Of a stretch of DNA of 64,000 bases, positions 17,924 through 27,022 are shown one piece after another. The notes below the pieces were generated by a model. It did not search any database. It was not told where the DNA came from and saw only the letters and a program-made list of their open reading frames with translations. Numbering within the stretch: the first letter of the stretch is position 1; every line of letters begins with the position of its first letter. The DNA is from Acidiphilium sp. 37-60-79 (GTDB lineage: Bacteria > Pseudomonadota > Alphaproteobacteria > Acetobacterales > Acetobacteraceae): the NCBI GenBank assembly GCA_002279355.1, contig NCBV01000005.1:55968-119967 (forward strand). Direction: 5' to 3'. A program made the position numbers and the translations under genes.

Positions 17924-18054
17924 TTTTTTCTCCATTGGACGATGATTGTAGGCCCAGCGCGCCATGCTGGGCAAGGCGATGCGCTGCACAGGCGTAATGC
18001 GGGAGGCGGGAAACGGGGATGGCGGCGCGGTTCGGTGCTTGCTATGCGTGAGCG

Positions 18055-20043
18055 ATGCGGCGCTGGATGATGGGATGGGTAATCGCGATTGGTGCTGCTG
18101 GGGGCGTTGCGCGTGCAGCGCCCATCCCCCTACCCGCACCCAATAGCCAAGCCGCATTGACCCAAATCATGATGGATGTGCGCGCCAGCGATTGGGCGGA
18201 TGCGTCGATGCTCGCGCACATGCAGCGCGATCGGCTGGCGGCAAAACTCGTCACCTATTATCGGCTGCTGGACCCCGGTGCCGCCAGCGCTGCCGAAATC
18301 GCAGCGTTTCAAGCGCGCAATCCTGATTGGCCGCAGCAGGCTTTGCTCGATCGGCGCTGGAGCGAGGCGGCGCAAGCGGATAATGACGATGCGACGGTGC
18401 GGACCGATTGCCTGCAACGCGCATCTAAGGCAAGCGACATAACACCGGGCGCGAATGCGCGCTGCGCGCAGGCATTGGCTGGCGAGCCCGCGCAGGCTAA
18501 AATATTCGCCCGTCGCGCTTGGATCGAGGGATTTTCCAGACCTCGGGCGGCCGCGCAGTTTCAGGCGCAATTCGGCGCAATGCTGGGACCAAAGGCGAAC
18601 TGGGCGCGGTTTCAGCGATTGGCCGGGGCTGGCGATGACGATGCGGCGGTCGCCTTGCTGCCCGGACTGAACGCCACGCAGCGTTCGGTCGGCGGGGCAT
18701 GGCTCGCGCTGGTGCGCCAGCGGCCGGACGCCGCGACGCGACTGGCAGCCCTTAGCCTGGCGCAACAAGAAACGCCTTTTTTGTTTCTGACCCGCGCGCG
18801 GCTGGCTGCGACCATGGCGGCGCGCGTGGCATTATGGAACAGCCAAGGGGCGGCGGCTGCGCGGCGCGCCGAACAGGTTGGGTCAGGCAATTACGGGCTG
18901 CGCCGATTGTTCTGGAGCCGGGCGGATGGGCTGGTGCGCGACCTGCTCGAGCAGAATGATGCGGCGGATGCGTATCAAATTGCCGCATCCATTCCTCCCG
19001 CCTCAACGGTGCAGCGAGCGAGCCGGGATTTTCTGGCCGGATTCGTAGCGTTGCGATTTTTGCATGATCCGCAGCGTGCGGCGCCTTGGTTTATGCGCTT
19101 GGCACATCGCGATAAGGCGGTAATCACCCAGGCGCGCGGCTGGTATTGGCTGGCACAAGCCACAAGCGGGCCCGCGCGACAGGCAGATTTGGCGCGCGCC
19201 GCAGCGTTTCCAGATAGTTTTTACGGGCAACTCGCGGCGCTGCAGGCGGGGGACACCCCCGCGCAATTGGCAGCGCGGATAAGGGCTGCCGCACGAATAC
19301 CGCTAAATGCAGCTGCGGATGTGGGATTTGCCGAGCGGGAATTGCCGCAGGCGGCCTTTGTGCTCACCCAAATGGGCGCGCCACGGCGGGCGCGGGCGTT
19401 TTTGCTGCGTGCGGGCGAAGCGTCCGCCACGCCCGCCGATTGGGATTTGGCCGCGCAACTCGCCCAACGGCTCGGCCAGACACCAATGGCGGTGGTGATT
19501 GCCCGGCAAGCCGGCGTGCATGGGGTGATGCTAATCCGCCAAGGCTGGCCGATTCCCCCCGCCTTCACCAGCGCCTCTAATCTGACGCTGGGGATTTCCC
19601 GCGAGGAAAGCAGTTTTGACCCCGAGGCGGTGAGCGGCGCCGGCGCGATCGGGCTGATGCAACTCCTTCCGGGCACGGCGGCACAAATTGCGCGGCGCGA
19701 TGGGCTAGCCTATGGCGGCGCGGGACTGCGCGATCCGGGGCAGAATATTGCGCTCGGCACCGCTTATTTGGCGCTATTGCGCCATCGATTTGGTGATTGC
19801 ACGCCGCTCGCGATTGCGGCCTATAATGCCGGGCCGGGCAATGTCGGGGCTTGGCTGTCGCGCTTTGGCGACCCACGCTTGCCGGTGGCGGCTGGCGGCG
19901 TAGATTTGGTGACATGGCTGGAGGAAATTCCGTTTGGCGAGACGCGCAATTATGTGCAGCGGGTGACCGAGGCGATGGTGGTGTATCGTGCTTTACGAGG
20001 CAAGCCAGCGCGCGATCCGGTTCTGCGATGGGGACATTCATGA
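18055..20043 (+). CDS. slt: Soluble lytic murein transglycosylase, Slt70-like
   Basis: This periplasmic enzyme cuts the peptidoglycan glycan strand to form anhydromuramic ends. The 662-residue protein has an N-terminal signal peptide (MGWVIAIGAAGGVARA), a long alpha-helical superhelical region of about 450 residues, and a C-terminal SLT domain. The catalytic glutamate is Glu518 in ISREESSFDPEAVS, followed by GAIGLMQLLPGTA and AAYNAGPGNV. Its stop overlaps the pgpA start by 4 bases. It is divergent from dapA, an arrangement seen in other alphaproteobacteria. Confidence 0.94.
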   Translation: MRRWMMGWVIAIGAAGGVARAAPIPLPAPNSQAALTQIMMDVRASDWADASMLAHMQRDRLAAKLVTYYRLLDPGAASAAEIAAFQARNPDWPQQALLDRRWSEAAQADNDDATVRTDCLQRASKASDITPGANARCAQALAGEPAQAKIFARRAWIEGFSRPRAAAQFQAQFGAMLGPKANWARFQRLAGAGDDDAAVALLPGLNATQRSVGGAWLALVRQRPDAATRLAALSLAQQETPFLFLTRARLAATMAARVALWNSQGAAAARRAEQVGSGNYGLRRLFWSRADGLVRDLLEQNDAADAYQIAASIPPASTVQRASRDFLAGFVALRFLHDPQRAAPWFMRLAHRDKAVITQARGWYWLAQATSGPARQADLARAAAFPDSFYGQLAALQAGDTPAQLAARIRAAARIPLNAAADVGFAERELPQAAFVLTQMGAPRRARAFLLRAGEASATPADWDLAAQLAQRLGQTPMAVVIARQAGVHGVMLIRQGWPIPPAFTSASNLTLGISREESSFDPEAVSGAGAIGLMQLLPGTAAQIARRDGLAYGGAGLRDPGQNIALGTAYLALLRHRFGDCTPLAIAAYNAGPGNVGAWLSRFGDPRLPVAAGGVDLVTWLEEIPFGETRNYVQRVTEAMVVYRALRGKPARDPVLRWGHS

Positions 20044-20486
20044 AAGGTTGGGCGTGGTGGCTAGCGTCCGGGCTGGGGGCTGGTGCGGTGCGGCGCGCGC
20101 CGGGAACGGCGGGCTCGGTATTGGGCCTGGTGATCGGGCTGGCACTACTGGCCTGGGCTGGCTGGTTCGGGTTGTTGATCGGCGTGGTGCTGGTGAGCGG
20201 AGCCGGGCTTTGGGCGATTCCGCGCACGGGTGCGGCGCACCATGATCCGGGCTGGGTGGTGATCGATGAGGTAGCCGGGCAAATGATCGCGCTGCTCGGA
20301 TTGGGCGGTGGCGGATGGTTCGCGGTGATATTGGCGTTCGGCTTGTTTCGGCTGTTCGATATTTGGAAACCCGGGCCGGTGGGCTGGGCGGATGCGCGCC
20401 AAGACGCGCTGGGGATCATGGCGGATGATTGGATTGCCGGGCTGATGGCTGGCGTTTCGCTCCTATTGCTCCGGTGGGTATTTTGA
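20040..20486 (+). CDS. pgpA: Phosphatidylglycerophosphatase A
   Basis: PgpA removes phosphate from phosphatidylglycerophosphate to make phosphatidylglycerol. From the ATG at 20040, which overlaps the slt stop (ATGA), the protein has 148 residues and four membrane helices. It carries the family motifs RRAPGTAGSV near residue 21 and DPGWVVIDEVAGQMIAL near residue 68, and FRLFDIWKPGP near residue 103. A longer in-frame extension runs through slt and was rejected. It leads directly into the CinA-type amidase gene. Confidence 0.93.
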   Translation: MKGWAWWLASGLGAGAVRRAPGTAGSVLGLVIGLALLAWAGWFGLLIGVVLVSGAGLWAIPRTGAAHHDPGWVVIDEVAGQMIALLGLGGGGWFAVILAFGLFRLFDIWKPGPVGWADARQDALGIMADDWIAGLMAGVSLLLLRWVF

Positions 20487-20953
20487 GCGGTTTGGCGCAA
20501 TCCTTGGTCAGCCGCGCACGGGCGGCACAAAAAACGATTGCGACGGCAGAGAGTTGCACCGGCGGCATGATCGCGGCGGCGATTACCGATATTGCTGGCT
20601 CGTCGGCCGTGTTTGGCTTTGGCTTCGTCAGCTACGCGAATGCCGCGAAAACCGAAATGCTGGGCGTCCCGGCTGAATTGATCGCCGCTGATGGTGCGGT
20701 GAGTGAGGCGGTGGCGCGTGCGATGGCGATAGGCGCACGCGAGCGGGCTGGAGCAGATATGGCGGTCGCAGTAACCGGCATTGCCGGGCCGGACGGCGGT
20801 TCGGCGGAAAAGCCGGTCGGCACGGTTTGGTTTGGCCTTGCCATGCGTGACGCCGTGCGGGCCGAACGGAGGGTGTTTACCGGCGATCGGGCCCAGGTGC
20901 GCGCGCAGACGGTTGAGCATGCGCTGGAGCTGCTGCGCGCAGCGATCGGTTAG
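20474..20953 (+). CDS. CinA C-terminal domain protein, nicotinamide-nucleotide amidase
   Basis: The protein consists only of the CinA C-terminal domain, which in PncC turns nicotinamide mononucleotide into nicotinate mononucleotide for NAD recycling. Motifs are TIATAESCTGGMIAAAIT, FGFVSYANAAKTEMLGV, GAVSEAVARAMA and AVTGIAGPDGGS followed by KPVGTVW. Possible starts are the GTG at 20474 (159 residues) and the TTG at 20483, which overlaps the pgpA stop; neither has a clear ribosome site. It is the last gene of the slt-pgpA unit. Confidence 0.9.
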   Translation: MGILSGLAQSLVSRARAAQKTIATAESCTGGMIAAAITDIAGSSAVFGFGFVSYANAAKTEMLGVPAELIAADGAVSEAVARAMAIGARERAGADMAVAVTGIAGPDGGSAEKPVGTVWFGLAMRDAVRAERRVFTGDRAQVRAQTVEHALELLRAAIG

Positions 20954-20960
20954 TGTTTAT

Positions 20961-21019
20961 TTGTTTGCCGATCAATTTCATTGGTGTAGGTCGAATCTCT
21001 CGATTCGACCTACACCAAT
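20961..21019. repeat. Copy of a 25-base dispersed motif joined to a 17-bp perfect hairpin
   Basis: Bases 20961-20985 (TTGTTTGCCGATCAATTTCA and five more) recur with two differences at 38538-38562. Overlapping its end is an inverted repeat with perfect 17-base arms (20980-20996 and 21003-21019) around a CTCTCG loop. It lies between the convergent stops of the CinA-type gene and the Kef-type gene, so it may end transcription from either side, but no T-run follows. It looks like a dispersed palindromic element. Confidence 0.7.
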
Positions 21020-21058
21020 ATTGATCTAATGCGGTGGAACCAACGTCGGCGCGGCTGA

Positions 21059-22846
21059 TCAAGTCGTTGTTTTGCGATCGGCTTCAAATAATTCCTGCAA
21101 CTCCGCGACGCTTTGTTGAAGGGTGGCAATCACGCGGGGTTCGTCACCGGCATAGTTGAGCGTTTCGGTGAGCAGGGCTTCGTCACGAGCAGCGAAGCGG
21201 GCAATGGTCTCTGCGGCGCCAGCCTCGTCGATATTCAGTGCGGCAAGGGCCATTTCGCCGAGTTTCAGGCTGGAGAGCAGGGTTTCGCGCACAATCAGGG
21301 TGACGCCGAGATCCATCAGTAATTGGGCGTGGCGACGGTTCCGGGCGCGAGCCAGGATGGTCAGATGAGGCAGATGGCGGCGGGCGAGTTCGGCGAGTTT
21401 AAGAGCAGCGTCAGGGTCATCGAGGGCGATGATCAGGAGTTTGGCGGTGTCAGCACCCGCGGCACGCAGGACGGTGATGCGCGTGGGATCGCCGAAAAAG
21501 GCACGCGCGCCGAAGCGGCGTACAAAGCTCACATGCCCGGCATTTTGATCGAGCGCGGTGAAGGGAATTTGGCGCACCGATAAAATGCGCCCGATAATTT
21601 GACCAACCCGGCCAAAACCACAGATGAGCACCGGCGTCGGCTGATCCGGCGCGATGGCGGCAGACGCTTCGCGGCGCTGGCTCAGAGGCGGGATGGCCCA
21701 GCGTTCGACCGCAGCGAACAGCAGCGGCACCACCAGCATAGTCAGCGCCACTGTAAGGGTCGCAAGCCCGGCTTGGGTTTTGGTCAGGGCACCGGCGGCG
21801 ATGGCGGCGGCAAACAGGACGAAGCTGAACTCACTCCCCTCGGGCAAAGCAACGGCGAAGCGCAAGGCGGTGAGCGCGCTGCGCCTTTTGAGGAACGAAA
21901 CAACGAAGCCGACCGCGATTTTGACCGCGAGGGTGGCGACCACAGCGGCGAGGATCGTCAGCGGATGAGCCACAAGCAGCGAGAAATCAACTGACATCCC
22001 TACTGAGATAAAGAAAAACCCCAAGAGCAAACCCTCGAACGGCTCGATGTCGGCTTGGATCGCGTGGCGAAATTCGGAATCCGATAGCAGCGCCCCGGCC
22101 ATGAAGGCGCCGAGTGAGGCCGAGAGCCCGGCCCAATGGGCGAGGGCTGCGGTGCCAAGGACGATCAGCAGCGTCATCGCGGTAAAGACTTCGGGCGTGC
22201 GCGTGCCGCCGATCAGGCGAAATACCCGCTCGACCAGATAGATACCACCCGCGAGAATAGCGATAACCGCGATCAGCGCACGGCCAACCGCGAACCACGG
22301 CACATGGCGCGGCAGATGGGTTGGTAGATGCGCAGCCACATGTCCGCTGGCAAACAGCGGCACAATCGCTACGAGCGGGATAAAGGCCATATCCTGAAAC
22401 AGCAGCACCGCGAAGGCATCACGCCCGGACGCCGCGCTGAGCAGATTGCGTTCGCTCAGCATCGGCAGCACGATGGCGGTGGAGGAAAGCGCGAGGCCCA
22501 GGCCGAGCACTGATGCGGCTTGCCAGCCGAGTCCGGCCCAATGCGCAAGCGCGGCCAGCATGATCGCGCTGGGCAGCATTTGACCGAAGCCAAGGCCGAG
22601 AATGGTCTTGCGCAAAATCCAGAGCCGGTGCGGGCGGATTTCGAGGCCGATCAGGAACAGCAGCATGATGACGCCGAGTTCCGAGAGATTTTGAATCTGG
22701 GCGACCCCGGTGACCAGACGCAGTCCATCCGGCCCGATCGCGAGGCCGGCGACCAGGTAGCCCACGATGCTGCCGACGCCGAGCCGTCGGGCGATCGGCA
22801 CCATCACCACGGTTGCCGCGAGCAAGGCGACCAGCGTCTCGATCAT
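21059..22846 (-). CDS. Kef-type cation:proton antiporter (CPA2) with C-terminal NAD-binding domain
   Basis: The 595-residue protein has about 12 membrane helices (residues 1-375) of the CPA2 family, with VGYLVAGLAIGPDGL, ELGVIMLLFLIGLEIRP and LSSTAIVLPML, then a TrkA-N/RCK domain (VLICGFGRVGQIIGRIL near residue 407). This is the layout of KefB, KefC and YbaL, which export potassium in exchange for protons. No kefF/kefG ancillary gene is next to it, so glutathione-adduct control cannot be inferred. YbaL-like is the other possible name. Confidence 0.9.
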   Translation of the reverse strand: MIETLVALLAATVVMVPIARRLGVGSIVGYLVAGLAIGPDGLRLVTGVAQIQNLSELGVIMLLFLIGLEIRPHRLWILRKTILGLGFGQMLPSAIMLAALAHWAGLGWQAASVLGLGLALSSTAIVLPMLSERNLLSAASGRDAFAVLLFQDMAFIPLVAIVPLFASGHVAAHLPTHLPRHVPWFAVGRALIAVIAILAGGIYLVERVFRLIGGTRTPEVFTAMTLLIVLGTAALAHWAGLSASLGAFMAGALLSDSEFRHAIQADIEPFEGLLLGFFFISVGMSVDFSLLVAHPLTILAAVVATLAVKIAVGFVVSFLKRRSALTALRFAVALPEGSEFSFVLFAAAIAAGALTKTQAGLATLTVALTMLVVPLLFAAVERWAIPPLSQRREASAAIAPDQPTPVLICGFGRVGQIIGRILSVRQIPFTALDQNAGHVSFVRRFGARAFFGDPTRITVLRAAGADTAKLLIIALDDPDAALKLAELARRHLPHLTILARARNRRHAQLLMDLGVTLIVRETLLSSLKLGEMALAALNIDEAGAAETIARFAARDEALLTETLNYAGDEPRVIATLQQSVAELQELFEADRKTTT

Positions 22847-22948
22847 CGGTTCATGCCCCGTCTATGAGGGAACACACGACCAGGGTGGGGCACTGGCTGT
22901 CAAGCATGAGTTTGCGATTGAGAAATTTGCAAAGTAACGGGACAAAAA

Positions 22949-23467
22949 TCAGGCGTAGCCGATAACGCCGATTAATGTGGCCGCGGCCAGGAGCCAGAGC
23001 GGATGGAGTTTTGGCCGCAGGGTCGCCGCGAGAAACACCGCAACTGAAATCAGCGCTTCGCGCCAGTCATGATCAGCGGCGCGGAGCAAAACGGCGGCGG
23101 CGGCAAGGAGCAGGCCGCCCGTGACCGGGGTGATTGCGGTTTGCAGGATGCGGCGCCAGCGCGCTTCGCGGAACCGATGCCACCAGCCGGAAACGGCGTA
23201 GGTCAGCGTGCTCGACGGGCCGATCATCGCGATGGTGGCGACCGCCGCACCGGGCAGCCCCGCCACATGCAGGCCAATCAGGGTCGCGATCAGCATGTTC
23301 GGGCCGGGACTCGATTGCGCGACGCCGAACAAGGCGGCGAATTGCGGTGCGCTCATCCAGTGATGCTCGACAACCGCACGGGCCATCGCGGGCAGGGTGC
23401 TGGCAACGCCGCCGATGGCGAGCAGCGATAATTCGGCGAACAGCAAGGCCAAAGTGAGCAATATCAT
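22949..23467 (-). CDS. Chromate transporter half, short-chain CHR domain (second gene of pair)
   Basis: The 172-residue membrane protein is a single CHR domain: LSLLAIGGVASTLPAM near the N-terminus and FGVAQSSPGPNMLIATLIG near residue 47. Short CHR proteins work as pairs of oppositely inserted halves that move chromate or another anion out of the cell. The other half is immediately upstream (13 bases). Since many CHR homologues have no shown chromate activity, the substrate remains open. Confidence 0.85.
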   Translation of the reverse strand: MILLTLALLFAELSLLAIGGVASTLPAMARAVVEHHWMSAPQFAALFGVAQSSPGPNMLIATLIGLHVAGLPGAAVATIAMIGPSSTLTYAVSGWWHRFREARWRRILQTAITPVTGGLLLAAAAVLLRAADHDWREALISVAVFLAATLRPKLHPLWLLAAATLIGVIGYA

Positions 23468-23480
23468 CGGCGGGGCAAAA

Positions 23481-24029
23481 TCATCGGGTGCGGCCGCGCG
23501 CGACCAGGATTGAGACCGGGAACGCGATCAAAATCACCAAAGGAAGGGCAAAATGCAAAACGGCAAATAGGGTAAATGCAAGCGCCACCACCGCGATGGT
23601 GGCGACATGACGCAAAGAAGGTGTGGCGATTTTGACGGCAGCCGCGAGAATCAGGCCAGACGCACCGGCGGCGAGACCTTCGAGACCATGATGGACGGGC
23701 GCTAATTGGCCATAGCGTTCGAACAGCAAGCCCAGCGTGACAACGATGGTGATCGGCGCCGCGAGCAGGCCGGTGAGAGCGGCCAGGGCGCCAGGAATAC
23801 CGCGATGGCGCGCACCGAAAGCGACCGATAAATTGACAATGTTGGGGCCGGGCAAAAATTGACAGAGGGCAAACAAATCAGCGAACTCCGCATCGGTCAG
23901 CCAGCGCCGTTGATCGACCATGATGCGGCGAGCAAAGGGCAACACGCCGCCAAAGCCAGAAATGCCGGCGGCAAAAAAGCCGGAGAACAGGTCGCGCAGC
24001 GAGAGCGTCTTGGGGGCTTGCGACTCCAT
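23481..24029 (-). CDS. Chromate transporter half, short-chain CHR domain (first gene of pair)
   Basis: The 182-residue product is the partner CHR domain: LFSGFFAAGISGFGGVLPFARR, a DQRRWLTDAEFADLF helix and CQFLPGPNIVNLSVAFG. The start at 24029 (MESQAPKT) was chosen because the frame before it has no family similarity and overlaps the divergent gene at 24094. The two CHR genes read the same way and probably form one operon. Confidence 0.85.
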   Translation of the reverse strand: MESQAPKTLSLRDLFSGFFAAGISGFGGVLPFARRIMVDQRRWLTDAEFADLFALCQFLPGPNIVNLSVAFGARHRGIPGALAALTGLLAAPITIVVTLGLLFERYGQLAPVHHGLEGLAAGASGLILAAAVKIATPSLRHVATIAVVALAFTLFAVLHFALPLVILIAFPVSILVARGRTR

Positions 24030-24093
24030 CCGATCAGTGTCGGAGATTATCTGGTGATCGACAAGGCAAGTGCGGCTGCGATAGGAGCGGGCC

Positions 24094-24627
24094 ATGGACG
24101 AGAATAACGCGAGTCAGGACGCGGAGCATGCTAGCGGGGCGACCATGTCGGAGCTTGAGGTGTGGGCGGGCGCACCAGCCGCTTCGCCGCCTTATATTGT
24201 GGTCGTGTTGATCGTGTTGATCGCGCTGGGTGGGCCGATATTATTTGTGCATATTGGCGCAAAAAGCCTATTTCTGACGGCCATGGCGTTGTTATTGCCG
24301 ATTGCCGCGGCACTGGTCGTGGCTGGGGCAATCGGCGATTGGCGACGCTATCACGTCGATCGGGAGGTGCGGATTCGGGCACTCGTCACACCGGATGGGG
24401 TGTCGTTGCGCGGCCTACGAGATCAAAACGACCATTACCGATGGGACGAGATTGCTGATGCGCGGGTGACATTGAGCGTTCTGATGCTGCATTTGAACAG
24501 CGAAGGCGGCGGCCGAACGAGGCGGGCCATGCGATTTTCGCGCCTGCAAACGCCGGTGGAGATGATCGATGCGCGGCTGCAAACCGGAATTTCAACGAAA
24601 AAAATAGATTCAGTATCAAAAATATAA
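24094..24627 (+). CDS. Membrane protein of unknown function, two helices and a soluble tail
   Basis: I do not recognise a named family. The 177-residue protein has a hydrophilic N-terminus, two membrane helices (about residues 34-52, YIVVVLIVLIALGGPILFV, and 59-82), and a soluble C-terminal part of about 90 residues (VTPDGVSLRGLRD, HYRWDEIADARVT) that looks like a small beta-rich, PH-like domain. Such proteins are often membrane-attached and of unknown role. It is divergent from the chromate transporter pair and stands before the pst cluster, whose Pho box begins 12 bases after its stop. Confidence 0.6.
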   Translation: MDENNASQDAEHASGATMSELEVWAGAPAASPPYIVVVLIVLIALGGPILFVHIGAKSLFLTAMALLLPIAAALVVAGAIGDWRRYHVDREVRIRALVTPDGVSLRGLRDQNDHYRWDEIADARVTLSVLMLHLNSEGGGRTRRAMRFSRLQTPVEMIDARLQTGISTKKIDSVSKI

Positions 24628-24638
24628 ACTGGGTGTCG

Positions 24639-24678
24639 ATGTCATAAAACCTTCATCGTTACCCCGTCGCACTGTCAC
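24639..24678 (+). promoter_or_regulatory. Pho box upstream of pstS
   Basis: ATGTCAT-AAAA-CCTTCAT at 24639-24656 matches the PhoB site, two CTGTCAT-like repeats 11 bases apart (11 of 14 repeat bases agree). A further exact CTGTCAC begins at 24672, exactly 22 bases after the second repeat and so in phase; the repeat that would sit between them is degenerate. The site ends 78 bases before the pstS ATG, as expected for PhoB-activated induction under phosphate limitation. Confidence 0.72.
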
Positions 24679-24755
24679 ACAGCATCGCTTAGAGACCGGA
24701 TCGCAGGGGTTGTTCGGCCCCGCAGTTTTCAACAACTGAACAAGGGAATCCACTC

Positions 24756-25835
24756 ATGCGATTTGGCAAGTTACTCCGTCGCTCCATGCTCGCACGCACC
24801 AGTGCGGCCGCTCTGCTGGTCGCCGGTCTTGGGGTTGGCGCGGCTTCGGCGGCCTCGACCGTCACGCTGAACGAAACCGGCTCAAGCCTGCTCTATCCGC
24901 TGTTCAATATCTGGCTGCCGAGCTTCGAGAAGGCCCATCCGACCATTAAGGTCGTGACGCAGAGCACCGGCTCGGGCGCTGGCATTTCCCAGGCGATTTC
25001 GGGCGTGGTGCAGATCGGCGCGTCAGACGCTTATATGTCGGACGGTCAGATCAAGAAGGATCCGAGCATCCTGAACATTCCGCTGGCGATTTCGGCGCAG
25101 GCGATCAATTTCAACGTTCCTGGCCTGAACAATGTGCATCTGCATTTGTCCGGTCCGGTGCTCGCTGGCATTTACACCGGCAAGATCACCATGTGGAATG
25201 ACCCGGCGATTGCGAAGCTGAATCCGGGCGTGAAGCTGCCGAACCACAAAATCATCCCAGTGCATCGCACCGATGGTTCGGGCGACACCTTCATTTTCTC
25301 ACAATATCTGAGCTTCTCCACCCCGTCATGGAATAGCTCGGTTGGTTTTGGCACCACCGTGTCATGGCCGGCCGTGCAGGGCGGCTTGGGCGCCGAGGGT
25401 AACCCCGGCATGGTGACCGCGCTGCAGCAGAACCCCTATAGCATCGCCTATATTGGCGTGTCGTTCTACCAGGAAGTTGCAAAGGCGCATCTGGGCCTCG
25501 CGGCGATCAAGAACAAGGCTGGCAAGTTCCTGATGCCGTCGGCCAAGACGATCAGCGCCGCTGCTGACACGCTGGTGGGCAAAACCCCGGCGGATGAGCG
25601 GATCAGCCTCGTGTTCGCGCCGGGTGCGTTGAGCTATCCGATCATTAACTATGAGTATGCGATCGTGAATGCGAAACAGGCGAACGCAAACACCGCCAAT
25701 GCGGTGAAGACCATGCTGACTTGGGCCAGCAATCAGGGCAATGCCGAGCATTTCCTGAAGCAAGTTGAGTTCAAGGCGCTGCCGCCGGCAGTCAAGAAGC
25801 TCTCTGCCGCGCAGATTGCGAAGATCCACGGTTAA
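24756..25835 (+). CDS. pstS: Phosphate ABC transporter, periplasmic binding protein
   Basis: PstS captures phosphate in the periplasm for PstCA. The 359-residue product has a signal peptide (about 32 residues, ALLVAGLGVGAASA) and the phosphate-contact segments NETGSSLLYPLF, TQSTGSGAGISQ and HRTDGSGDTFIFSQYL, then ALQQNPYSIAYIG. It is the first gene of pstS-pstC-pstA, with a Pho box upstream and a strong terminator directly downstream that should let PstS be made in excess. Ribosome site AAGGGA lies about 9 bases before the ATG. Confidence 0.95.
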   Translation: MRFGKLLRRSMLARTSAAALLVAGLGVGAASAASTVTLNETGSSLLYPLFNIWLPSFEKAHPTIKVVTQSTGSGAGISQAISGVVQIGASDAYMSDGQIKKDPSILNIPLAISAQAINFNVPGLNNVHLHLSGPVLAGIYTGKITMWNDPAIAKLNPGVKLPNHKIIPVHRTDGSGDTFIFSQYLSFSTPSWNSSVGFGTTVSWPAVQGGLGAEGNPGMVTALQQNPYSIAYIGVSFYQEVAKAHLGLAAIKNKAGKFLMPSAKTISAAADTLVGKTPADERISLVFAPGALSYPIINYEYAIVNAKQANANTANAVKTMLTWASNQGNAEHFLKQVEFKALPPAVKKLSAAQIAKIHG

Positions 25836-25846
25836 TTTGAGATTGG

Positions 25847-25883
25847 CCGCCCTTCCGGTGATCCGGGAGGGCGGTTTTATTTT
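25847..25883 (+). terminator. Intrinsic terminator between pstS and pstC
   Basis: CCGCCCTTCCGG and CCGGGAGGGCGG pair over 12 bases with one mismatch around a TGAT loop, followed by TTTTATTTT. It begins 12 bases after the pstS stop, so it should end most transcripts and let only a fraction read through into pstC. This would give more binding protein than permease. Confidence 0.85.
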
Positions 25884-25915
25884 GCGGATGAGGCTTCCTC
25901 TGCTATCGACATGCG

Positions 25916-27022
25916 GTGTTTGTGGAGAAGCGGACATTGGTGAGTTCTGAGCACAAATCCCCGATTGACCCGACGCCCGAAGAACGGCGAAAAATTTTGG
26001 CAATCGCGGGGCTCGAGTTGAAAACCGGGCTAGCCTCCGGCGCTGGCCAGGCTGGCGGATCAAAAATTTTCCGCCGCGTGATGGCGGGCATCGCACTCAT
26101 TATTCCGGCAGCCTTGTTCGCGGTTATCTTTTTTCTCGGTGCCTACGCTTGGAAAGCGATTGGATTTAACGGAATCCGGTTTCTCGGCACGATCAATTGG
26201 AGCTTGGGCAATTTATACGGCAATGGCGTGGTCAGCCATGGGTACAAAATCGAGCCTGGAGCAAATTACGGCATTTTAGCCTTTATTGTCGGCACGTTGG
26301 CGTCCTCGCTCTTGGCAATTGTCTTTGCGGTTCCTGTCAGTATCGGCACGGCTTTGTTTTTGGCCGAGAAGGCGCCAACCAAATTACGGCCGATATTATC
26401 GATGGTGGTGGAACTGGTGGCGGTGGTGCCCAGCGTGGTGTTCGGGCTGTGGGGCATTTATGTGCTCGTGCCGTTGATTGCCCATGTAATCGGCCCGGCC
26501 ATGACCGCGTTGTTTGGGTTTATTCCATTTTTCAACATGCATAACAGTTCGGGCAGCGGCTATGGGTTACTGGCGGCGGGTATTATTCTGGCGCTGATGA
26601 TCACGCCGATTATCGCGACGACCTTGTATGACGCATTGGTTCAAGTGCCCAAGGAATTGCGCGAATCGGCGTTTGCCCTCGGCGCGACGCATTTCGAGGT
26701 GGTCACCAAAACGATGCTGCCGACCGCGCGGGTGACGCTGATCGGCGGGATCGTGCTCGCGCTAGGCCGCGCTTTGGGCGAGACCATGGCGGTGCTGATG
26801 GTTTCGGGGGGTGGTTTAAATTATCTACCGGACACGATTTTCACCCCGATCAGCACCATGGCGTCGTTTATTTTGTCCCAGCTTGATAGTGCGTTGCAGG
26901 ACCCGACCGATATGGCGGTGAAATCGCTCGCGGAAATCGCGCTGGTGCTGTTCGTGATTACCGTGGCGGTCAATGCGGCGGCACGGCTGCTGGTGCGGGG
27001 GTCACGCAATGTCGGGCAGTGA
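25916..27022 (+). CDS. pstC: Phosphate ABC transporter, permease PstC
   Basis: PstC is one of the two membrane subunits for phosphate uptake. The 368-residue frame begins at GTG 25916; TTG 25937 and GTG 25940 follow a GGAG and may be the true start. It has a cytoplasmic N-terminus, then six or more helices with FFLGAYAWKAIGF, GTLASSLLAIVFAVPVSIGTALFL and VELVAVVPSVVFGLWGIY. The coupling-helix motif for the ATPase is KELRESAFALGATHFEVVTK, and GRALGETMAVLM follows. The end of the gene overlaps pstA by 14 bases. Confidence 0.93.
   Translation: MFVEKRTLVSSEHKSPIDPTPEERRKILAIAGLELKTGLASGAGQAGGSKIFRRVMAGIALIIPAALFAVIFFLGAYAWKAIGFNGIRFLGTINWSLGNLYGNGVVSHGYKIEPGANYGILAFIVGTLASSLLAIVFAVPVSIGTALFLAEKAPTKLRPILSMVVELVAVVPSVVFGLWGIYVLVPLIAHVIGPAMTALFGFIPFFNMHNSSGSGYGLLAAGIILALMITPIIATTLYDALVQVPKELRESAFALGATHFEVVTKTMLPTARVTLIGGIVLALGRALGETMAVLMVSGGGLNYLPDTIFTPISTMASFILSQLDSALQDPTDMAVKSLAEIALVLFVITVAVNAAARLLVRGSRNVGQ

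Noticed and set aside
19577..20920. A 447-residue frame opposite the end of slt and pgpA
   Set aside because: It is antisense to three convincing genes and has no recognisable domain.
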